Source: Ruminococcus sp.
Lineage (GTDB): Bacteria; Bacillota; Clostridia; Oscillospirales; Ruminococcaceae
Length of the DNA stretch: 38,865 nt
Reading direction: 5' to 3'
NCBI GenBank assembly: GCA_017534595.1
Contig: JAFXVY010000088.1
Coordinates: 1 to 38,865, forward strand
Below the pieces are notes generated by a model. That model saw only the letters and a program-made list of their open reading frames with translations, was not told the DNA's origin and did no database searches. Shown here piece after piece: positions 13,370-21,826 of this stretch. The position numbers and the translations under genes are program-made. Numbering within the stretch: the first letter of the stretch is position 1; each line of letters starts with the position of its first letter.

Positions 13370-13990
13370 TCAATCCAGCTTTATGCTCGAAAGTATTGCT
13401 TTTACGTCCGCGTCTTCGAGGGAGAAGCTCAGATCTTTTCTCTCGGGAGAGAGATTCACTACCCAGAGGTGCCCGCCGTCCTCGGCGGTTATCGAAGCAC
13501 CGGGGACATCCATGCTCGAGAAGGTAAAGCCCTTCCAGGTCCTGCCGCCGAGCTCGAAGGGGTCGAGATCCTTCACGTTGTCATAGAAGCCCTTGGAGCT
13601 TGAATACCTGCTGCCGTTCTCGTAGTAGACCACCCATATATAAGGACAGTTTATCATATCCGCAGCGGAGGTGCCGCCCTTGATGACATAGCAGCCGTTG
13701 GGGTTCACCTTGCCGTCGTATTCCTTGAGGGTGTCGGGGACATTCACGGCTGTCCAGCCGTCGGGTGCGGAGATGCTGAACACGCCGGTGTCGAGGGTCG
13801 TCATGTCTCCGGAGGGCACGAAGTCATTCGCCGCCTCGGTGACGGTTACGGTCTCCTCCTGCGAGGCGGCATCTGATGCGGGAGCCTTTGAGCTTGACGG
13901 CTCACTGCTGCTGTCAGAGGATCCGCAGCCGGCTGCAAGCAAACAAACTGCCGAAAGAGCGGCTGCAAGTGCGATGATCTTTTTTGTCAT
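13370..13990 (-). CDS. Small secreted lipoprotein of unknown function
   Basis: A 206-residue protein. The ATG at 13990 follows AAGGA with proper spacing; a TTG six codons upstream lies over that site and is rejected. The signal peptide ends in a lipobox (LLAAGC, Cys near 22) followed by a Ser/Asp-rich linker, so it is exported and lipid-anchored. The mature domain begins with FSISAPDGWTAVNVP, a beta-strand opening seen in many small clostridial lipoproteins that carry a PsbP/DUF-like fold, and contains several aromatic strands. I do not recognise a function. It is the last gene of the hydrolase-yifB operon, starting 14 bp after the yifB stop. No terminator is obvious before the rpoBC promoter, so some read-through into rpoBC is possible. 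Confidence 0.75.
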   Translation of the reverse strand: MTKKIIALAAALSAVCLLAAGCGSSDSSSEPSSSKAPASDAASQEETVTVTEAANDFVPSGDMTTLDTGVFSISAPDGWTAVNVPDTLKEYDGKVNPNGCYVIKGGTSAADMINCPYIWVVYYENGSRYSSSKGFYDNVKDLDPFELGGRTWKGFTFSSMDVPGASITAEDGGHLWVVNLSPERKDLSFSLEDADVKAILSSIKLD

Positions 13991-14004
13991 GGTGTTTCTT
14001 CCTT

Positions 14005-15531
14005 TCAATCCCAGTATTTTCTGTCGAGGCTTCTGAACTGCACTGCCTGAGCGATGTGCTTGTCGGTGATGACTTCACTGGCGTCCATGTCGGCGCAGGT
14101 GCGGGCGACCTTGAGGATACGGTCGTATGCTCTTGCCGAGAGGCCGAGATGCTCGAACACTCCCCGGAGCATATCCGATGCCTTTTCAGTCATCGGGCAG
14201 ACCTGCTGGATGATATCGCTGGTTATCCGGGCGTTGCAGGTTATGCCGGTGCCGGCAAAGCGGCGGGTCTGGATGTCCCTTGCGGCCTGCACACGCGCTC
14301 TGATAGCGGCGGAGCTTTCCTCCTTCTCCTTGGAGGACAGGTCGGAGAACTCGACGGGCGCCACCTCAACGTGGATATCGAACCTGTCGAGCAGCGGTCC
14401 CGAGACCCTTGAAAGATAGGTCTTGACCTGCTTGGGGCTGCATATACACTTCCGGGTCGGGTGGCCGTAATAGCCGCAGGGACAGGGGTTCATGGCGGCG
14501 ATCAGCATGAACGAGCAGGGGTATGTAACGCTGCCCTGTGCGCGGGAGATCGTCACCTGCCTGTCCTCGAGGGGCTGACGCAGTATCTCCAGCGCGGGGC
14601 GGGAGAACTCCGCAAGCTCGTCTAAGAACAGCAGGCCGTTATGGGCGAGTGAGATCTCGCCGGGGCGGGGTATGGTGCCGCCGCCCGAAAGTCCCGCCGT
14701 AGAGACGGTGTGGTGCGGGGACCTGAACGGTCTCACGGTAACGAGGGGGGACTCCTTGTCGAGCAGCCCCGCAACCGAATGGATATTCGTGGTCTCTATC
14801 GACTCCTCGAAGGTCATCCTCGGGAGTATCGAGGGCATACGCTTGGCAAGCATAGACTTGCCGGAGCCGGGAGCGCCGATCATCAGCGCGTTGTGACCGC
14901 CCGCTGCGGCGATCTCGAGGGCTTTCTTGGCGTTCTGCTGACCCTTGACGTCGGCGAAATCGAGGGTGCCGAAATAGTCCGGCTCGCCGATGACCGCCGA
15001 GCTTGCGGGCATCATCACCGCCCTGCCCGAGAAGTGCATGGCGAGCTGCGCCACGCTCTCGACGCCGTAGACCTTGATGCCCTCTATGACCGCAGCCTCC
15101 CTTGCATTGTCAAAGGGGACATAGATCTCCTCGAGACCCATGCTGCGGGCGAGTATCGTCATCGGGAGCACTCCCGCGACGGCTCTTATCTCTCCCGAGA
15201 GGGAGACCTCTCCGATGAATGCGGCCTTTTCGGTCTGCTCGGGGGCGGTCAGACCGAGCACAGCGAGCAGCGCCACGGTTATTCCGAGGTCGTGTACCGA
15301 GCCGGACTTCTTCTTGTCTGCCGGGGCGAGGTTGACCATGATCTTGCGGGTCGGGAAACTGATCGAGGACGAGCGCAGCGCCGAGCGTATACGCTCTCTG
15401 CTCTCGCGCACGGCGACATCCGCGAGCCCGACGATATCGAAGCTCTGTATCCCCTTGCTCGACTCTATCTCCACCTCCACGGGGAAGGCGTTGAGCCCCA
15501 TGAGCCCGAGGCTGTTTATCTTTGCAAACAT
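14005..15531 (-). CDS. comM: YifB/ComM family Mg-chelatase-like AAA+ ATPase
   Basis: A 508-residue protein, the usual family length. An N-terminal ChlI-like domain (FDIVGLADVAVRESRERIRSA) is followed by the AAA+ module with Walker A GAPGSGKS at 219-226 and Walker B LLFLDE near 300-305. Family blocks RPFRSPHHT and AMNPCPCGYYG follow, then a C-terminal Mg_chelatase_C helix bundle. In Gram-negative bacteria ComM is a branch-migration helicase acting during natural transformation; the role in Firmicutes (YifB) is less certain. The start ATG at 15531 lies 23 bp after the hydrolase stop, so the genes are co-transcribed. Confidence 0.93.
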   Translation of the reverse strand: MFAKINSLGLMGLNAFPVEVEIESSKGIQSFDIVGLADVAVRESRERIRSALRSSSISFPTRKIMVNLAPADKKKSGSVHDLGITVALLAVLGLTAPEQTEKAAFIGEVSLSGEIRAVAGVLPMTILARSMGLEEIYVPFDNAREAAVIEGIKVYGVESVAQLAMHFSGRAVMMPASSAVIGEPDYFGTLDFADVKGQQNAKKALEIAAAGGHNALMIGAPGSGKSMLAKRMPSILPRMTFEESIETTNIHSVAGLLDKESPLVTVRPFRSPHHTVSTAGLSGGGTIPRPGEISLAHNGLLFLDELAEFSRPALEILRQPLEDRQVTISRAQGSVTYPCSFMLIAAMNPCPCGYYGHPTRKCICSPKQVKTYLSRVSGPLLDRFDIHVEVAPVEFSDLSSKEKEESSAAIRARVQAARDIQTRRFAGTGITCNARITSDIIQQVCPMTEKASDMLRGVFEHLGLSARAYDRILKVARTCADMDASEVITDKHIAQAVQFRSLDRKYWD

Positions 15532-15554
15532 ATTCTCAGCCCTTCCAAAGCAGC

Positions 15555-16490
15555 TCAGCTGCGGTCAGCGTTGTAGGTGTCGAGGAACTGCATGATGTCC
15601 GCGAACACCTCCTCCTTGTTGAGCTCGTTGGTGAGCTCGTGGCGGGCGCCCTCGTAGAGGCGTATCCTTGCCGCGCAGCAGTAGGAGATCAGCTTGTTGA
15701 ACACCTTTTTCACGCCCTCGCCGTAATCCCCGACGGGGTCCTCCTCGCCGGCGATAAGGAGTATGGGCAGATCCTTGCGCATAGTGGAGTACCACTTTTC
15801 CTGATTGACGAACCAGAGCAGCTTCATCAGGTTCTCGAAGCCGTTGACGGTAAAGCAGAAGCCGCATTTTTCGTCATTGATATAGGCATCGACCACATAG
15901 TCGTCGCGGGTGAGCCAGTCGAACTCCGTTCTGAGGTCGTCTATACGGACGTTGTACTTGCCGAAGGCGATCTTGTTGAGGCCGGCGCTGCGGGAATGAG
16001 CGCCCTCCTTCTTCTTCACGGCGTCTATTGCCAGCAGCAGAAGCTCGGTGCCCTTCACGGGCCCCGCCGTACCGCTTAAGATAACGCCGTCGAGCTCGCG
16101 GCCGAACCAGGTCATATAGGCTCTCGAGAGGAAGGAACCCATGCTGTGCCCGAAGAGGAAATATCTCAGCTCGGGATAGTTCTTCTTCATGATGAGGGTC
16201 AGCGAGTGCATATCCTTGACGACGGTCTCCCAACCGTTCCTGTCGGCGAAATAGCCGTAGTCATCGGGGGAACCGACACTGTCGCCGTGACCGAGATGAT
16301 CGTTTCCGCAGACGATATATCCCTTTGAGCAGAGGAACTTCGCAAATCCGTCGAAGCGCATGACATACTCGCACATACCGTGGGCGATCTGTACTATGCC
16401 GACCGGCTCGCCCTCCGGGAACCATACATGGTAGCAGATACGGTGCTTTCCGTCGCGGCTCTTGTAATATGAGGTCATCATGGTGCTCAT
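15555..16490 (-). CDS. Alpha/beta hydrolase (lysophospholipase / monoacylglycerol lipase-like)
   Basis: A 311-residue serine hydrolase of the S33/Hydrolase_4 group. HGMCEYVMRFDGFAKFL and GNDHLGHGDS are typical of lysophospholipase/monoglyceride lipase relatives. The nucleophile is Ser 117 in GHSMGS. A likely acid is Asp in GEEDPVGDYG, near residue 250, and the likely catalytic His is in GARHELTNE near 287. No signal peptide is visible, so it acts in the cytoplasm, probably on a lysolipid or other ester. The start ATG at 16490 has AAGGAG seven bases upstream and a consensus promoter at 16535-16563. It is the first gene of a three-gene operon with yifB/comM and a lipoprotein. Confidence 0.88.
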   Translation of the reverse strand: MSTMMTSYYKSRDGKHRICYHVWFPEGEPVGIVQIAHGMCEYVMRFDGFAKFLCSKGYIVCGNDHLGHGDSVGSPDDYGYFADRNGWETVVKDMHSLTLIMKKNYPELRYFLFGHSMGSFLSRAYMTWFGRELDGVILSGTAGPVKGTELLLLAIDAVKKKEGAHSRSAGLNKIAFGKYNVRIDDLRTEFDWLTRDDYVVDAYINDEKCGFCFTVNGFENLMKLLWFVNQEKWYSTMRKDLPILLIAGEEDPVGDYGEGVKKVFNKLISYCCAARIRLYEGARHELTNELNKEEVFADIMQFLDTYNADRS

Positions 16491-16534
16491 GGCTGTTCTC
16501 CTTTACTTTTAAAGTATCAGTACGATTTGTCTAT

Positions 16535-16563
16535 ATTTTATCACTTAGTTTATTATGTGTCAA
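16535..16563 (-). promoter_or_regulatory. Sigma-A promoter of the hydrolase-comM operon
   Basis: On the minus strand TTGACA (16558-16563) and TAAAAT (16535-16540) are separated by 17 bp. It is divergent from, and about 50 bp away from, the plus-strand promoter at 16614. Confidence 0.85.
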
Positions 16564-16613
16564 TAGCCGGAGTTCATTCTGCACAAAGGATAAACTTTTT
16601 CGTCAAAGATAGC

Positions 16614-16642
16614 TTTACATTTGAGAAGCGATGTGGTATAAT
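16614..16642 (+). promoter_or_regulatory. Sigma-A promoter of the envelope acyl-transfer cluster
   Basis: TTTACA (16614-16619) and TATAAT (16637-16642) are separated by 17 bp. A GC-rich hairpin (CCGGG/CCCGG, about 16668-16687) lies in the leader just before the AAAGGA site of the SGNH hydrolase gene. It is the only clear promoter before the long plus-strand gene run. Confidence 0.85.
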
Positions 16643-16704
16643 AACTTTGTATGTTTAAAAAACAGCAGCCCGGGCTCCCCTGCCCGGCGGAAAGGATATG
16701 AAAA

Positions 16705-17664
16705 ATGGCAAAATCCAAGATCAAGAAGCGTTCACGCGCCCTTCAGACCACGGTCGGGATCGTGTGTCTGGCTATGATAGGCTTTGTGCTGGTATGGGCG
16801 TCATACCGCGCCATTAAGGGCTTCGATGACAGCTCGGAGGCTGTTAAGGCCGAGGATATCTCCTCCCCGGCGCAGACTGTGACCTCCAAGCCGGATCAGA
16901 GCTCGGCTCCCGCCGAGAGCAAGTCCGATGCGGGCAGCTCCGACGATACGAGCAGCGTCGCGGAAAGCGCTCCCGACAGCTCCGCAGCTGACAGCATTGC
17001 GGCAGACAGCGCCGCCGAAAGCTCCGCTCCCGCGAGCACTGCTGAGAGCAGCGAGGCTCCCGGGGAGATCAAGTTCCCGACCTCCGACGAGATCGCCGAC
17101 GATTTCTCGGACGCCGTGTTCATCGGCAACTCGAGGACAGTGGGTCTCGGCATGAACTGCGGCAAGCCGCTGGCGACCTTCTACGCCTCCACCGGTCTCA
17201 ACGTCAACAGGATCTGGGACTCCTACGAGATCACCCTTGACAACGGCACCCTCGGCACCGCATTCGATGCTCTCAAGCAGCATCAGTTCAAGCGCGTTTA
17301 CCTGATGTTCGGCATCAACGAGATCGCATGGCCTTACCTCAACGTCTTCCAGGAGATGTACGAGAAGGTCATCAACGAGGTAAAGACGATCCAGCCCAAC
17401 GCTACGGTATACGTTCAGTCGGTGCTGCCGGTATCGCCTCTGGCGGTAAACACCAACGAGGTCTTCACCACCGCGAACGTTGACAATCTCAACGAGACCT
17501 ACATCAAGGGCGCTGCCGCCAATACCGGCGCCACCTACCTCGATGTCAACTCGGCGCTGCGCGACGCCACCGGCGGCCTTCCCCTCGACGCCTCGACAGA
17601 CGGCATACACCTCGGCAGGAATTACTGCCTGCTCTGGCTCAAATATCTTGCAGATCACGTTTAA
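16705..17664 (+). CDS. Membrane-anchored extracellular SGNH/GDSL-type hydrolase
   Basis: A 319-residue protein. A basic N-terminus and one membrane segment (about 14-34) are followed by a Ser/Ala/Asp-rich linker of about 80 residues and then an SGNH catalytic domain from about residue 125. Ser 143 lies in IGNSRTVGLG (block I), Asn 205 in MFGINE, and the Asp/His pair in DGIHLG at 299-302 (block V). The layout places the enzyme outside the membrane. Such proteins in this context act as O-acyl transferases or esterases on surface glycans. The next three genes (DUF4358-like lipoprotein, MBOAT, DHHW protein) support a role in O-acylation of an envelope polymer. The ATG at 16705 has AAAGGA upstream. 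Confidence 0.85.
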   Translation: MAKSKIKKRSRALQTTVGIVCLAMIGFVLVWASYRAIKGFDDSSEAVKAEDISSPAQTVTSKPDQSSAPAESKSDAGSSDDTSSVAESAPDSSAADSIAADSAAESSAPASTAESSEAPGEIKFPTSDEIADDFSDAVFIGNSRTVGLGMNCGKPLATFYASTGLNVNRIWDSYEITLDNGTLGTAFDALKQHQFKRVYLMFGINEIAWPYLNVFQEMYEKVINEVKTIQPNATVYVQSVLPVSPLAVNTNEVFTTANVDNLNETYIKGAAANTGATYLDVNSALRDATGGLPLDASTDGIHLGRNYCLLWLKYLADHV

Positions 17665-17688
17665 ACAAAAGAAAGGAAGAATCAAACC

Positions 17689-18195
17689 ATGAACAGAAAG
17701 ATCCTCGCTGCCGTAGCAGCACTCGCACTCAGCATCACCGCACTTACCGCCTGCGGCGGTTCGGACAGCTCCTCGAAGGCTGATACCGCTCCCGCTTCCC
17801 AGACAGAGACCAAGACCGAAAAGGATCCCGCAGCCATAGCCGATCAGCTCAAGAACGGCATCGCCTGGAAGGATCAGCTCAACGAGCTCGAGTCGAATAT
17901 GATCCAGAAGATCATCGGCGTCAAGGACGGCACCTACAAGTCCGGTAAGGTATATATCGGCTCCGGCGGAACCACTGCCGAGGAGATCGCCTGCTTCGAA
18001 GCCAACGACGAGGCTGCCGCCGACGAGATAAAGGCTTCCCTCGAGGCGCGTGTCGAGGCACAGAAGAAGGCATTTGAGAACTACGTTCCCGCCGAGATGG
18101 ACAAGCTCAACTCCGCTGTCATCAAGAAGCAGGGCTGCTATGTATTCATGTGCATTTCCGACGACAATACCAAGGCCGAGGAGATCATCGGCTGA
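17689..18195 (+). CDS. DUF4358-like lipoprotein
   Basis: A 168-residue exported lipoprotein. The signal peptide ends in LTAC with the lipid-bearing Cys 21, followed by a Gly/Ser-rich linker. The mature part contains strongly charged helices (DEAAADEIKASLEARVEAQK) and the C-terminal strand GCYVFMCISDDNTKAEEII, a pattern I associate with the DUF4358 family of clostridia; no biochemical function is established for it. The gene starts 24 bp after the SGNH hydrolase, with GAAAGGAAG upstream, and ends 15 bp before the MBOAT gene. Its place suggests an accessory role in the acyl-transfer cluster. Confidence 0.75.
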   Translation: MNRKILAAVAALALSITALTACGGSDSSSKADTAPASQTETKTEKDPAAIADQLKNGIAWKDQLNELESNMIQKIIGVKDGTYKSGKVYIGSGGTTAEEIACFEANDEAAADEIKASLEARVEAQKKAFENYVPAEMDKLNSAVIKKQGCYVFMCISDDNTKAEEIIG

Positions 18196-18210
18196 TACGG
18201 AGAGGTTTTT

Positions 18211-19623
18211 ATGCTTTTCAGCAGTACGACATTCCTATTCATATTTCTCCCGCTCGTGCTACTGAGCTATTATGTTGTGCCGCGTTTTCTGAAAAACGCG
18301 GTGCTGCTTTTATTCAGCTTGGTATTCTATGCGTGGGGCGAGCCGGTATATGTGCTGCTCATGCTGGGCTCGATAGTCGTCGCCTACCTGACGGGGCTGT
18401 TCTGCGACAGGGAGAAGCGAAAAAACAAGGTGCCGCTGATCGCGCTGATAACGGCGATAGTCTGGAACATCGGGCTGCTGATGTTCTTTAAGTATGCCAA
18501 CTTCTTTATCAATAACGCCAACTCCCTGTTTGACCTGAATATCTCCCCCCTCGGGCTGACGCTGCCGATAGGCATAAGCTTTTACAGCTTCCAGACCCTT
18601 TCCTACGTCATCGACGTTTACAGGGGCGAGGTCAAGCCGCAGCGCAATTTTCTCGACCTTGCGACCTACGTCACACTGTTCCCGCAGCTGATAGCAGGCC
18701 CTATCGTCCGCTATCAGACGATAGAGGATCAGCTCTCCGGCAGGAAGGAGAGCCTGGAGAAATTCTCGCGGGGCGTAAAGCGGTTCGCGGTGGGTCTCGG
18801 CAAGAAGGTCATACTCGCAAACAATATCGGTGCGCTGTTCGATGAGATCTCCAAGACCCCGCAGGCTGAGATGAGCGTCGCGGCGAGCTGGCTCGGGATC
18901 ATCGCCTTCACCTTCCAGATCTATTTCGACTTCTCCGGCTATTCGGATATGGCGATAGGTCTCGGAAAGATGTTCGGCTTCGACTTCCTCGAGAACTTCA
19001 ATTACCCCTATATCTCCGACTCGATCACCGAGTTCTGGAGAAGATGGCATATCTCGCTTTCAACCTGGTTCAGAGACTATGTCTACATCCCCCTCGGCGG
19101 CAACCGCAAGGGCAAGGTAAGGCAGTGCGTGAACATCATGGTCGTCTGGTTCCTCACCGGCTTCTGGCACGGCGCCAACTGGAACTTCATGATGTGGGGC
19201 GTATACTTCGGGATAATACTGCTCTGCGAGAAGCTGTTTCTGCTCAAAGCGCTGGGCAGGCTGCCGAAGGTGATAAAGCACATCTATGCGCTGCTGCTGA
19301 TAGTCATCGGCTGGGGCATCTTCGCCTTTGAAGATACCTCTGCGCTCATACAGAACCTTAAAAATATGTTCGGCTTCGGAGGGATCCCGTTTACCAACGG
19401 CTCCGCAGACCTCTTCCGCCTGACACAGAACGCCGTGCTGTTCGGGATACTCATCATCGCTTCCCTGCCGCTGTTCAGGAAGCTGGGCGAAAAGCTGGCG
19501 GTCAGGCTGCCCGCAGTTTACGGCTGCGTTATCGAGCCCTTATGCGTAGCGGGTCTGCTCATCATATCCACCGCCTACCTTGCAAGCAACTCGTTCAATC
19601 CGTTTTTGTATTTCAGGTTCTGA
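18211..19623 (+). CDS. MBOAT family membrane-bound O-acyltransferase (AlgI/DltB-like)
   Basis: A 470-residue polytopic membrane protein with about ten hydrophobic segments. The AlgI/DltB/PatA type signatures are present: FFKYANFF, LPIGISFYSFQTLSYVIDVYRG, FPQLIAGPIVRY, FWRRWHISLSTWFRDYVYIPLGG with His 280, and TGFWHGANWNF with the invariant His 320. These enzymes move an acyl group, usually acetyl, across the membrane for transfer to a surface glycan. The downstream DHHW protein would be its extracellular partner, as AlgJ/AlgX serves AlgI. The ATG at 18211 has GGAGAGG upstream. The glycan acceptor is not encoded nearby. Confidence 0.93.
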   Translation: MLFSSTTFLFIFLPLVLLSYYVVPRFLKNAVLLLFSLVFYAWGEPVYVLLMLGSIVVAYLTGLFCDREKRKNKVPLIALITAIVWNIGLLMFFKYANFFINNANSLFDLNISPLGLTLPIGISFYSFQTLSYVIDVYRGEVKPQRNFLDLATYVTLFPQLIAGPIVRYQTIEDQLSGRKESLEKFSRGVKRFAVGLGKKVILANNIGALFDEISKTPQAEMSVAASWLGIIAFTFQIYFDFSGYSDMAIGLGKMFGFDFLENFNYPYISDSITEFWRRWHISLSTWFRDYVYIPLGGNRKGKVRQCVNIMVVWFLTGFWHGANWNFMMWGVYFGIILLCEKLFLLKALGRLPKVIKHIYALLLIVIGWGIFAFEDTSALIQNLKNMFGFGGIPFTNGSADLFRLTQNAVLFGILIIASLPLFRKLGEKLAVRLPAVYGCVIEPLCVAGLLIISTAYLASNSFNPFLYFRF

Positions 19624-19668
19624 CGGGAGTGCGGCACACATGATCCTGATCTTCGTGAGGTGAAAGAC

Positions 19669-20814
19669 ATGAAAAAGAACAATGGACATCGGCGTGCAGC
19701 CGATATAATAACGGCGGCGGTGTTTGCGGTGTTCCTGTCGGTCTTCGCCGTAATGCTCATCGTCTCGAAGGACCGCGATTTCTCCGAAATGGAGAACCGC
19801 ACTCTGGCGCAGAAGCCGGAGGTATCCTTTGAGAACATCAAGTCGGGTAAGTTCACCGACGACCTTGAAAAGTATATCTCGGATCAGCTCTTCGCAAAGG
19901 ATCAGCTCGTCTCCCTCAAGACTGACTTTGACCGTCTGCTCGGGAAATCGTATCAGAACGGGGTGTATATCATCAAGGACGAGGGCACGGGAGACCTGCG
20001 CTTCGTTCAGCAGTACACCGAAAACAAAGCTCAGATAGACGAGAATATAGGTTATCTCAAAGAGTTCGCTCAGAGCATTGATATCCCCGCAGACCTTATA
20101 CTTGTCCCCAACGCCTCGGCGTTCATGAAGGACAGGCTGCCGACGGCTGCGGTATGTGACGATCAGCTCGGGAGCATTGAATATATCAGAGGGCTCGTCG
20201 GTGACAGCCTCGGCTTCTACCCGATGACGGATGCTCTCTCGGAAAAGCCGGAGCAGAACTACTACCGCACCGACCACCACTGGAACCGCACCGGCGCCAT
20301 GAGAGCCGTGACCGAGTATTTCAGCAAGTCGGGGCAGGCGGTGCCCGAGTACACGGATAATGTAAGCACCCTCAGAGGCAGCTTCTTCGGCACGCTCTAT
20401 TCAAAGGCTCCCTCGGCCTTCACCGAAGCCGACGACCTGACCTACGGCGACCCGGAGATCGAGTCGATCGAATGGGTGAGCGAGGGAAAGACCGCAGACA
20501 GTATCATCGACCGCTCCTTCCTTGACAAGAAGGACAAGTACGCTGCCCTGCTCGGGGGCAACTTCTCGCAGATCAGGATAAAGACCGGTCACGGGGGCGA
20601 AAAGGTACTCATTCTCAAGGACAGCTACGCCAACGCTGCCATGGAATTTCTCTGTGCCGGATACAGCGAGATCACGATGATCGACCTGAGATACTATCAT
20701 ATGCAGGAATACACTGTCGCGGAACTTTGCGAACAGTACGGCGCCGACAGGGTGATAATGCTCTACAACATGGACTTCATCAACGAGGATAAAAACTTCG
20801 TATGGCTGACCTGA
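19669..20814 (+). CDS. DHHW family protein (AlgJ/AlgX-like SGNH partner of MBOAT)
   Basis: A 381-residue protein with one N-terminal membrane segment (about 12-33) and an extracellular domain. The family motif Asp-His-His-Trp lies at about 202-205 within YYRTDHHWNRTGA, and the candidate nucleophile Ser 319 is in LILKDSYANA, the arrangement of AlgX/AlgJ-type acetyltransferases. FSEMENRTLAQKP near the start is also typical. It follows the MBOAT gene by 45 bp and is probably its extracellular transfer subunit. The ATG at 19669 is preceded by GAGGTG at correct spacing; the in-frame GTG at 19660 overlaps this site and is rejected. A second DHHW protein lies at 30879-32165. Confidence 0.88.
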   Translation: MKKNNGHRRAADIITAAVFAVFLSVFAVMLIVSKDRDFSEMENRTLAQKPEVSFENIKSGKFTDDLEKYISDQLFAKDQLVSLKTDFDRLLGKSYQNGVYIIKDEGTGDLRFVQQYTENKAQIDENIGYLKEFAQSIDIPADLILVPNASAFMKDRLPTAAVCDDQLGSIEYIRGLVGDSLGFYPMTDALSEKPEQNYYRTDHHWNRTGAMRAVTEYFSKSGQAVPEYTDNVSTLRGSFFGTLYSKAPSAFTEADDLTYGDPEIESIEWVSEGKTADSIIDRSFLDKKDKYAALLGGNFSQIRIKTGHGGEKVLILKDSYANAAMEFLCAGYSEITMIDLRYYHMQEYTVAELCEQYGADRVIMLYNMDFINEDKNFVWLT

Positions 20815-20832
20815 CGATCAAACGGAGAATAT

Positions 20833-21810
20833 ATGCTGGGATATGTTAAGATCGGAAATTTGAATATCGAGCGCACGGCTGCTTTAGCGCCCATGGCTTC
20901 GGTGGCGGACAAGGCCTACCGGCTGATGTGCAAGCGGTTCGGGGCGGCGTATCTCGTCAGTGAGATGATCTCCGCAAAAGGGCTCTGCTACGGCGACAGG
21001 AACACCGGCGTCCTCTGCGAGACCGAGCCGGAGGAGCATCCCATGGCCTTGCAGCTGTTCGGCGAGGATGCTCTGCACGTCGGCAAGGCGGCGTATCTGC
21101 TCAATAGGTACGAGCCGGATATCATCGACATAAACATGGGCTGCCCGGTGCCGAAGATAGTCTCAAACGGCAGCGGCTCGGCGCTTATGAAGACCCCGAA
21201 GCTGGCTGCGGATATCGTCCGCGAGACAGTCAGGAACGCGAACTGCCCCGTTACCGTGAAGATACGCGCCGGCTGGGACGCCGAGCATATCAACGCCGTT
21301 GAGGTCGCCAAGGCCGTCGAGCAGGCGGGTGCGGCGGCGATAACCGTTCACGGCAGGACGAGGACGCAGTTTTATTCCGGCAAGGCCGACTGGGACATCA
21401 TCAGGCAGGTCAAGGAGGCCGTGAGCTGTCCCGTCATCGGAAACGGAGACGTCTCCTCCGCCGAGGACTGCAGGGCTATGTACGAGCAGACCGGCTGCGA
21501 CCTTGTGATGATAGGCCGCGGGAGCTACGGCAGGCCGTGGATATTTGAGCAGGTGAAAAGATACCTTGAAACAGGTGAGCTGCTGCCCGAGCCGGAGGTC
21601 TCTGAGCGGATGAGGATAATGCTCGAGCACGCCGGGCTGCTCTGCCGGTACAAGGGCGAGCGTCAGGGCATCAAGGAGATGCGCCACAACTTCGCATGGT
21701 ACATAAAAGGGCTCCACGGTGCCGCAAAGCTCAGAGGTGCGTCGGGCGAGCTCAACACCCTTGACGATATGCGAAAGGCAGCGGAAAAGCTATTAGAAGC
21801 AAACAAGTGA
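20833..21810 (+). CDS. dusB: tRNA-dihydrouridine synthase
   Basis: A 325-residue flavoenzyme that reduces uridines in the tRNA D-loop using FMN and NADPH. LAPMASVADKAYR opens the TIM barrel. The catalytic Cys 104 is in NMGCPVPKIV. TVKIRAGWD, ITVHGRTRTQFYSGKADW, GNGDV and IGRGSYGRPWIF are FMN-binding and Dus signature blocks, closest to the DusB/NifR3 group. The C-terminal helical domain is complete. The start ATG at 20833 follows CGGAGA by a few bases, only 18 bp after the DHHW gene, so it may be co-transcribed with the envelope cluster. No separate promoter was found. Confidence 0.95.
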   Translation: MLGYVKIGNLNIERTAALAPMASVADKAYRLMCKRFGAAYLVSEMISAKGLCYGDRNTGVLCETEPEEHPMALQLFGEDALHVGKAAYLLNRYEPDIIDINMGCPVPKIVSNGSGSALMKTPKLAADIVRETVRNANCPVTVKIRAGWDAEHINAVEVAKAVEQAGAAAITVHGRTRTQFYSGKADWDIIRQVKEAVSCPVIGNGDVSSAEDCRAMYEQTGCDLVMIGRGSYGRPWIFEQVKRYLETGELLPEPEVSERMRIMLEHAGLLCRYKGERQGIKEMRHNFAWYIKGLHGAAKLRGASGELNTLDDMRKAAEKLLEANK

Positions 21811-21826
21811 CCGGGAGGCGGTGCAA

